Shown here: in pieces, positions 5,589-9,585 of the stretch | How positions within the stretch are numbered: position 1 is the stretch's first letter | How the letters are laid out: each line of letters opens with the position of its first letter | DNA from: Pseudomonadota bacterium | GTDB taxonomy: Bacteria; Pseudomonadota; Gammaproteobacteria; Xanthomonadales; Xanthomonadaceae | Direction of reading: 5' to 3' | Assembly (NCBI GenBank): GCA_023419315.1 | Contig: JAEZYE010000005.1 | Location: forward strand, 1 to 9,585 | DNA: 9,585 bases | Notes under the pieces: model-generated | Database searches by the model: none | Told to the model about the DNA's origin: nothing | Seen by the model: the letters and a program-made list of their open reading frames with translations, nothing else | Position numbers and translations under genes: made by a program

Positions 5589-6440
5589 ATGGCAACTGGG
5601 GACAATTGGTCGCGCTTCGAGGTCGAGGCCTGCGTTGCGGACTATCTGCAAATGCTGACCCTCCAACTCAATGGGCAGACTTTCAACAAGACCGAGCGAA
5701 TCCAGGCATTGATGAAGCGCCTGGACGGCCGCAGCAAGGCTTCCGTCGAGTACAAATTTCGCAACGTCAGCGCAGTGATGCGAGGCCTGTGCTGGCCAAC
5801 GGTGACCGGCTACAAAGCGCTGGAGCACGTTCAATTGCTCCTTGAAGAAGTTGTCGAGGGCCAGTTGCAGAGCAACCTTGGATTGCAAGCCGCCGTCGAG
5901 AATGCGGTGCAGCGCCCCGCCCTCCCCACCGAGCCGCCGTCGCAGGCGCACGCGTGGGTGGCTGCACCCAAGCCGACCAAACTCAAGGAAAGGCCACCCG
6001 AATACGCGCCACGCTTCTCTCCCGTCCGCCGCGACTATCTTGCCCAAGAAGCGCGGAACCGCTCCCTTGGGGAAGCGGGCGAACTGTTCGTACTCGAACT
6101 GGAAGCCCAGCGCCTGCATGGCCTGGGAAAGAAGAAGCTGGCTAACCGCATCGAACACGTATCCATCACCCAAGGGGATGGACTCGGCTATGACGTCCTG
6201 TCATTCGAAGAAGATGGGCGTGAGCGATTGATTGAGGTGAAGACAACGGCTTTCGACGAACTGACCCCGTTCTTCGTCAGCCGCAATGAACTTGCGCGTT
6301 CGAATGCCGACGCGGCGTTTTACCAGCTCTACCGCGTGTTTGATTTCCGCGAGCGGCCGCGCGTGTTCAATCTACCGGGGGCCATTACCGACCATTGCAG
6401 CGTGCATCCAACTTCTTACATTGCGCAGCTGCAGGTTTAG
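5589..6440 (+). CDS. HNH-endonuclease-type N-terminal domain fused to DUF3883 (PD-(D/E)xK-like) protein
   Basis: The product is 283 residues in two parts. Residues 5-90 (NWSRFEVEACVADYLQML, TFNKTERIQALMKRLDGRS, SVEYKFRNVSAVMRGLCWP, GYKALEHVQLLLEEVV) resemble the N-terminal head domain of many HNH restriction endonucleases, including ScoMcrA-like proteins. A Pro-rich linker covers about 108-142. Residues 150-268 match DUF3883: RNRSLGEAGELFVLELE with Glu165, GDGLGYDVLSF with Asp202, then RLIEVKTT with Glu216 and Lys218, then PFFVSRNELA and YRVFDFRERPRVF. The order Glu, Asp, Glu-x-Lys is that of PD-(D/E)xK nucleases and looks complete, so DNA cleavage is possible but not shown. No methyltransferase or helicase is adjacent. 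The DNA is visibly less GC-rich than its neighbours and a REP element lies upstream, suggesting transfer. Best guess: a solitary restriction or modified-DNA-recognition factor. Confidence 0.85.
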   Translation: MATGDNWSRFEVEACVADYLQMLTLQLNGQTFNKTERIQALMKRLDGRSKASVEYKFRNVSAVMRGLCWPTVTGYKALEHVQLLLEEVVEGQLQSNLGLQAAVENAVQRPALPTEPPSQAHAWVAAPKPTKLKERPPEYAPRFSPVRRDYLAQEARNRSLGEAGELFVLELEAQRLHGLGKKKLANRIEHVSITQGDGLGYDVLSFEEDGRERLIEVKTTAFDELTPFFVSRNELARSNADAAFYQLYRVFDFRERPRVFNLPGAITDHCSVHPTSYIAQLQV

Positions 6441-6441
6441 C

Positions 6442-6463
6442 GCCCTCGGGAGAGTACGAGGGC
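6442..6463 (+). terminator. 7-bp hairpin just after the DUF3883 stop
   Basis: GCCCTCG (6442-6448) pairs exactly with CGAGGGC (6457-6463) around an 8-nt loop, starting two bases after TAG. No U-tract follows, so it is a terminator only in a loose sense and may be an mRNA 3'-end-protecting hairpin. Confidence 0.5.
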
Positions 6464-6548
6464 TGCCGCATTCAGAAGAGGACGACCTCTCGACGCCGTC
6501 TCGACCCGCCGATCTCAGCCACTCGCCAGCCAGCACGCAGTCCCGCCC

Positions 6549-6554
6549 TATAAT
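6549..6554 (+). promoter_or_regulatory. Perfect -10 box TATAAT upstream of the TonB-like gene
   Basis: TATAAT in the context CCTATAATCGCC, a form common in front of xanthomonad genes. No good -35 hexamer is seen 16-18 bases upstream. Transcription would start near 6561, giving about 27 bases before the 12-codon ORF at 6588 and about 62 before the ATG at 6623. Confidence 0.6.
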
Positions 6555-6587
6555 CGCCGCAGCCCCCACTCCCCCGCCGCTCTGCCG

Positions 6588-6626
6588 ATGAAGCACGTCC
6601 CCCTGGATGCCTCCCTCAAGGCATGA
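6588..6626 (+). CDS. Possible 12-residue leader ORF overlapping the TonB-like start
   Basis: ATG at 6588 opens MKHVPLDASLKA and stops at TGA 6624-6626, which overlaps the downstream ATG (6623) in an ATGA junction. It is the first ATG after the TATAAT box, whereas the main ATG at 6623 has only AAGG one base upstream, too close to serve. Translational coupling would solve this. It has no clear Shine-Dalgarno of its own, so it may be a chance ORF, or mark a frameshift at the true N-terminus. Confidence 0.3.
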   Translation: MKHVPLDASLKA

Positions 6627-7468
6627 GTGGCGCATCGCACCTGCCTCGCTCCAGGTCCGGATTCGAGACCGAACGCCATCAGCGGCTGATCGCGGCGCTG
6701 GCGAGTCTGTTGGTGCATGTGCTGTTCGTGGTGGCGCTGCTTTATTCCGACCGGTTGGAGGTGGCACCGCCGGAGGGCAGCAGCGATGGCGGTGCGCGGG
6801 TGCAGGTGGATTTCATTGGCGAGCCTCCGCAGGCCGAACCCAATCCACCGTCGCCGCCAACCGGTGCGAAGATCCCGGCTGATCGGCCTCGTCCCCGCAA
6901 GCCCGTGGTGACCACCCCTGTCACTTCGCCGGTGGATGCCACGCGGGTGACCGAGGCGGCGGAGCCGGTGGCGCCGGAACAGGCCGCGCCCGAAGCCGCA
7001 CCCCAGCAGGGCCAGCCTTTGCCACCCCGTCCATCCGGCGGACAGCCGTACCGGCGCAGCGCGGCGCAATGGGGCCAGCCGCCGGGAATGCTGCCGCGGG
7101 AAACCGCCCCCGAGAATCTCGGCCGAACCGCACGCGTCGGCCGCAGCCAAGGTCGCGGCGCAGGCGACACTGGCCCCAGCGTGGACGTGGACGGCCATCA
7201 GATCTATTACGACCTGCGCAACGAATTGCGCGTGCGCGAATGGCAGGCGCGCGGCATGACCGAGATCTACTTCCCTCTCCCTCGCCGTGTCGAACTGATG
7301 GTGTGCGATCTGGAAATCGTCGCCCGTCGGGATTCGGGAAAGTGCCGGCTGATGCAGCCCGATGACCCGGCGCTGGCCGGTATCGGCGACGCCCGCGACA
7401 TCGTGATCGTGCAGCGCGTGTACCGCCGCGGCGAACTGATCTGGAGCGGCCCCGGCGTCTATCGCTAG
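6623..7468 (+). CDS. TonB-like single-pass membrane protein with Pro-rich periplasmic linker
   Basis: The product is 281 residues. A short basic N-terminus is followed by one membrane helix at about 22-41 (LIAALASLLVHVLFVVALLY, with His32 inside). A Pro/Ala/Glu-rich extended linker follows at about 46-165 (SPPTGAKIPADRPRPRKP, EPVAPEQAAPEAAPQQGQPL). A folded periplasmic C-terminal domain at about 188-281 contains two Cys (228 and 241) that could form a disulphide, and ends IVIVQRVYRRGELIWSG. This is the layout of TonB and its relatives, with an N-terminal anchor and envelope-spanning linker, and the VQVDFIGEPP after the helix is TonB-like. However, the C-terminal domain does not show a recognisable TonB signature, and no ExbB/ExbD genes are near. 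It converges on the icmF-like gene, so a functional link is not implied. The topology is firm; function is unknown. Confidence 0.75.
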   Translation: MSGASHLPRSRSGFETERHQRLIAALASLLVHVLFVVALLYSDRLEVAPPEGSSDGGARVQVDFIGEPPQAEPNPPSPPTGAKIPADRPRPRKPVVTTPVTSPVDATRVTEAAEPVAPEQAAPEAAPQQGQPLPPRPSGGQPYRRSAAQWGQPPGMLPRETAPENLGRTARVGRSQGRGAGDTGPSVDVDGHQIYYDLRNELRVREWQARGMTEIYFPLPRRVELMVCDLEIVARRDSGKCRLMQPDDPALAGIGDARDIVIVQRVYRRGELIWSGPGVYR

Positions 7469-7488
7469 GCACGCATGATCGACAAAGG

Positions 7489-7514
7489 AAGAACTCCGCC
7501 GGAGCGGGGTGCTT
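7489..7514 (-). terminator. Intrinsic-terminator-like hairpin at the convergent gene ends
   Basis: ACTCCGC (7493-7499) and GCGGGGT (7504-7510) pair with one G-T wobble around CGGA; after one mismatch the flanks AAG (7489-7491) and CTT (7512-7514) pair too. Read on the minus strand, the hairpin is followed by a T-rich tract (TTCTTCCTTTG), the arrangement expected for termination of the mutase gene eight bases after its stop. It may also stop transcripts of the TonB-like gene. Confidence 0.6.
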
Positions 7515-7521
7515 CGTGGGC

Positions 7522-9585
7522 TTACATGTTGCGGCGGTATTCCCCGCCGACGTCATACAACGCGTGACTGATCTGCCCCAGGCTGTGCGTCTTGACTGCG
7601 TCCATCAGGGAGACGAACAGGTTGCGGCGGTCACGGGCGGTCTTCTGCAGATAGGCCAGGCCGTGGCCGTCGTGGGCTTCGGGCTCCGCATGCTCTTCCA
7701 GCGCCATCGCGTGGGTGTGGTCGGTCTCGCCTTCCGGTGCGAGCGCGTTGCGTGAGGCCTGCCAGCGGCGGACGTTGGCGATCTGCTGGGCCTTTTCTTC
7801 TTCGGTCGAGCGGATCAGTTCAATCTCGGTCGCGATTTCGCCGCCGTGTTCGCGCGGCAGGAAGGTGTTGACGCCGACCAGCGGCAGGCTGCCGTCGTGC
7901 TTCTTGTGCTCGTAATACAGCGATTCTTCCTGGATCTTGCCGCGCTGGTACATGGTGTCCATCGCGCCCAGGACGCCGCCGCGTTCGCTGATGGCTTCGA
8001 ATTCCTTGTAGACGGCTTCTTCCACCAGATCGGTCAGTTGTTCGACCGCGAAACTGCCCTGCCACGGGTTTTCGTTGAAGTTGAGGCCCAGTTCCTTGTT
8101 GATGATCATCTGGATGGCGACGGCGCGGCGCACGCTTTCTTCCGTCGGCGTGGTGATGGCCTCGTCATAGGCATTGGTGTGCAGGCTGTTGCAGTTGTCG
8201 AACAGTGCGTACAGCGCCTGCAAGGTGGTGCGGATATCGTTGAACTGGATTTCCTGCGCGTGCAGCGAACGGCCGGAGGTCTGGATGTGGTACTTCATCA
8301 TCTGGCTGCGTGCGTTGGCGCCGTAGCGCTCGCGCATGGCGCGGGCCCAGTTGCGGCGGGCGACGCGGCCTATCACGGTGTACTCCGGGTCCATGCCGTT
8401 GCTGAAGAAGAACGACAGGTTGGGCGCGAAGTCGTCGATCTTCATCCCGCGCGCCAGGTAGTACTCGACGATGGTGAAGCCGTTGCTCAGCGTAAAGGCG
8501 AGTTGCGAGATCGGGTTCGCCCCGGCCTCGGCGATGTGGTACCCCGAGATCGACACCGAGTAGAAATTGCGGACGTTGTGGTCCACGAAGTACTGCTGGA
8601 TGTCGCCCATCATCCGCAGCGCGAACTCGGTGCTGAAGATGCAGGTGTTCTGGGCCTGGTCCTCCTTGAGGATGTCGGCCTGCACGGTGCCGCGCACGGT
8701 CTTCAGGGTCTGCGCCTTGATGCGCTCGTAGACCTCGGGCTCGACGAGCTGGTCGCCGGTGACGCCGAGCAGTCCCAACCCTAGCCCGTCGTTGCCCTCG
8801 GGCAGCATGCCGCTGTACTCGGGGCGCTTGCGGCCCTCGAACAGGCGCTCGATCTTCGCCGACGCCGCATCCCAGCGCTGCTGGTCCTCGCGCAGGTACT
8901 TCTCCACCTGCTGGTCGATGGCGGTGTTCATGAACATCGCCAGGATCATCGGCGCGGGGCCGTTGATCGTCATGGACGCGCTGGTGGTCGGCGCGCACAG
9001 GTCGAAGCCGGAGTACAGCTTCTTCATGTCGTCCAGCGTGGCGATGTTGACGCCGTAGTTGCCGATCTTGCCGTAGATGTCCGGGCGCTCGGCCGGGTCC
9101 TCGCCGTACAGCGTGACGCTGTCGAACGCGGTGGACAGGCGCGCGGCCGGCTGGCCCAGGCTCAGGTAGTGGAAGCGGCGGTTGGTGCGCTCGGGCGTGC
9201 CCTCGCCCGCGAACATGCGGATCGGGTCCTCGCCGGTGCGGCGATACGGGTAGACGCCGCCGGTGTACGGGTACGCGCCGGGCAGGTTCTCCTTCTGCAG
9301 GAAGGTGAGCAGCTCGCCCCAGCTGCGGTACGTGGGCGCGGCGATCTTCGGGATCTTCTGGTGGCTCAGCGACTCGCGGTAGTTCTCGACGCGGATGGTC
9401 TTGTCGCGGACCTTGTATTCGTTGACGTCGTCGGTGATGGACTTCAGTCGCGCGGGCCAGTCGCGCAGGAGCTTGAGCGCCTCGGCGTCGAGGGACTGGA
9501 TGGCGTCGTTGTAGCGCTGGCGCAGGGTGAGCAGCGAGCGGTCGTCCCCGCCCTGCAGGTCACCGGCGTCGTACAGGTCCAGCGC
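7522..9585 (-). CDS. icmF: Fused isobutyryl-CoA mutase (IcmF type), C-terminal mutase part; runs off window
   Basis: The minus-strand frame is open from the window edge to TAA (7522-7524), showing the last 687 residues. Family knowledge: IcmF is a coenzyme B12-dependent radical enzyme interconverting isobutyryl-CoA and n-butyryl-CoA, with an N-terminal B12-binding domain and MeaI-like GTPase domain fused ahead of the mutase domain. Only linker and mutase are visible. PIRMFAGEGT aligns with the methylmalonyl-CoA mutase IRQYAG segment, giving Phe125 (visible numbering) in place of the substrate Tyr. ILKEDQAQNTCIF gives Gln312 in place of the Arg that binds the carboxylate of methylmalonyl-CoA. 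Phe plus Gln is the isobutyryl-CoA mutase signature. The catalytic His is in SISGYHIAEAGA (His350). The C-terminus LGQISHALYDVGGEYRRNM is characteristic. A longer insert at about 228-300 and a His-rich tail segment (614-649) are notable. The gene is often annotated simply as methylmalonyl-CoA mutase family. Confidence 0.9.
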   Translation of the reverse strand, partial: ALDLYDAGDLQGGDDRSLLTLRQRYNDAIQSLDAEALKLLRDWPARLKSITDDVNEYKVRDKTIRVENYRESLSHQKIPKIAAPTYRSWGELLTFLQKENLPGAYPYTGGVYPYRRTGEDPIRMFAGEGTPERTNRRFHYLSLGQPAARLSTAFDSVTLYGEDPAERPDIYGKIGNYGVNIATLDDMKKLYSGFDLCAPTTSASMTINGPAPMILAMFMNTAIDQQVEKYLREDQQRWDAASAKIERLFEGRKRPEYSGMLPEGNDGLGLGLLGVTGDQLVEPEVYERIKAQTLKTVRGTVQADILKEDQAQNTCIFSTEFALRMMGDIQQYFVDHNVRNFYSVSISGYHIAEAGANPISQLAFTLSNGFTIVEYYLARGMKIDDFAPNLSFFFSNGMDPEYTVIGRVARRNWARAMRERYGANARSQMMKYHIQTSGRSLHAQEIQFNDIRTTLQALYALFDNCNSLHTNAYDEAITTPTEESVRRAVAIQMIINKELGLNFNENPWQGSFAVEQLTDLVEEAVYKEFEAISERGGVLGAMDTMYQRGKIQEESLYYEHKKHDGSLPLVGVNTFLPREHGGEIATEIELIRSTEEEKAQQIANVRRWQASRNALAPEGETDHTHAMALEEHAEPEAHDGHGLAYLQKTARDRRNLFVSLMDAVKTHSLGQISHALYDVGGEYRRNM

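Noticed and set aside
5565..6173. Minus-strand ORF opposite the DUF3883 gene
   Set aside because: The plus-strand frame carries clear DUF3883 motifs and a Shine-Dalgarno; the minus frame has neither.
6548..7198. Minus-strand ORF opposite the TonB-like gene
   Set aside because: The Arg/Ala/Gly-rich translation is a shadow of the Pro-rich linker; the plus strand has a promoter box and a membrane anchor.
7846..8784. Long plus-strand ORF (312 codons) antisense to the mutase gene
   Set aside because: It is the codon-shadow of a highly conserved GC-rich gene; the translation is Val/Ala/Leu/Asp repetitive and has no motif or ribosome site.

Overview
The window looks like a high-GC gammaproteobacterial chromosome, most likely Xanthomonadaceae (Lysobacter, Luteimonas, Pseudoxanthomonas or Stenotrophomonas-like). 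This is an inference from GC-rich codon use, a fused B12-dependent acyl-CoA mutase of the IcmF type, the DUF3228 and DUF4344 proteins, and a REP palindrome with a TAAGCGAAGCGC core. No rRNA, tRNA, CRISPR array or replication origin was seen.

Left part (1-1704). The window opens inside the C-terminus of an IS3-family transposase (+ strand, ends at 121). Facing it is a putative lipoprotein gene on the minus strand whose last codons lie on the antisense strand of the transposase end. A gap with no visible gene follows, then a four-helix inner-membrane protein of unknown function (982-1608, minus).

Middle part (1705-4543, all minus strand). DUF488 (2320-2886) and DUF3228 (1705-2259) proteins precede the four-helix membrane protein, with gaps of 60 and 97 bases, so the three may be co-transcribed. 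Upstream lies a small Gln/Asn-rich gene (3043-3276) built on a 15/12-bp tandem repeat and followed by a hairpin. Next comes a DUF4344 putative metallopeptidase lipoprotein (3602-4543) with an HETGH motif.

Right part (4544-9585). A divergent intergenic region leads to a PhnB-like VOC protein (4814-5293, +). After a REP-type palindrome comes a two-domain protein (5589-6440, +): an N-terminal domain like those on HNH restriction endonucleases, fused to a DUF3883 PD-(D/E)xK-like domain. This is the best candidate in the window for a little-described defence function, and it seems to stand alone. A TonB-like single-pass membrane protein (6623-7468, +) follows a perfect TATAAT box and a 12-codon ORF that overlaps its start. 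It converges on the C-terminal 687 residues of an IcmF-type mutase (7522 to the window edge, minus); an intrinsic-terminator-like hairpin sits between the two.

Most genes here appear to be ordinary accessory or housekeeping genes rather than one concerted system. The points most worth a second look are the DUF3883 fusion, the Gln/Asn repeat gene with its hydrophobic antisense mirror, and the IS/lipoprotein junction.
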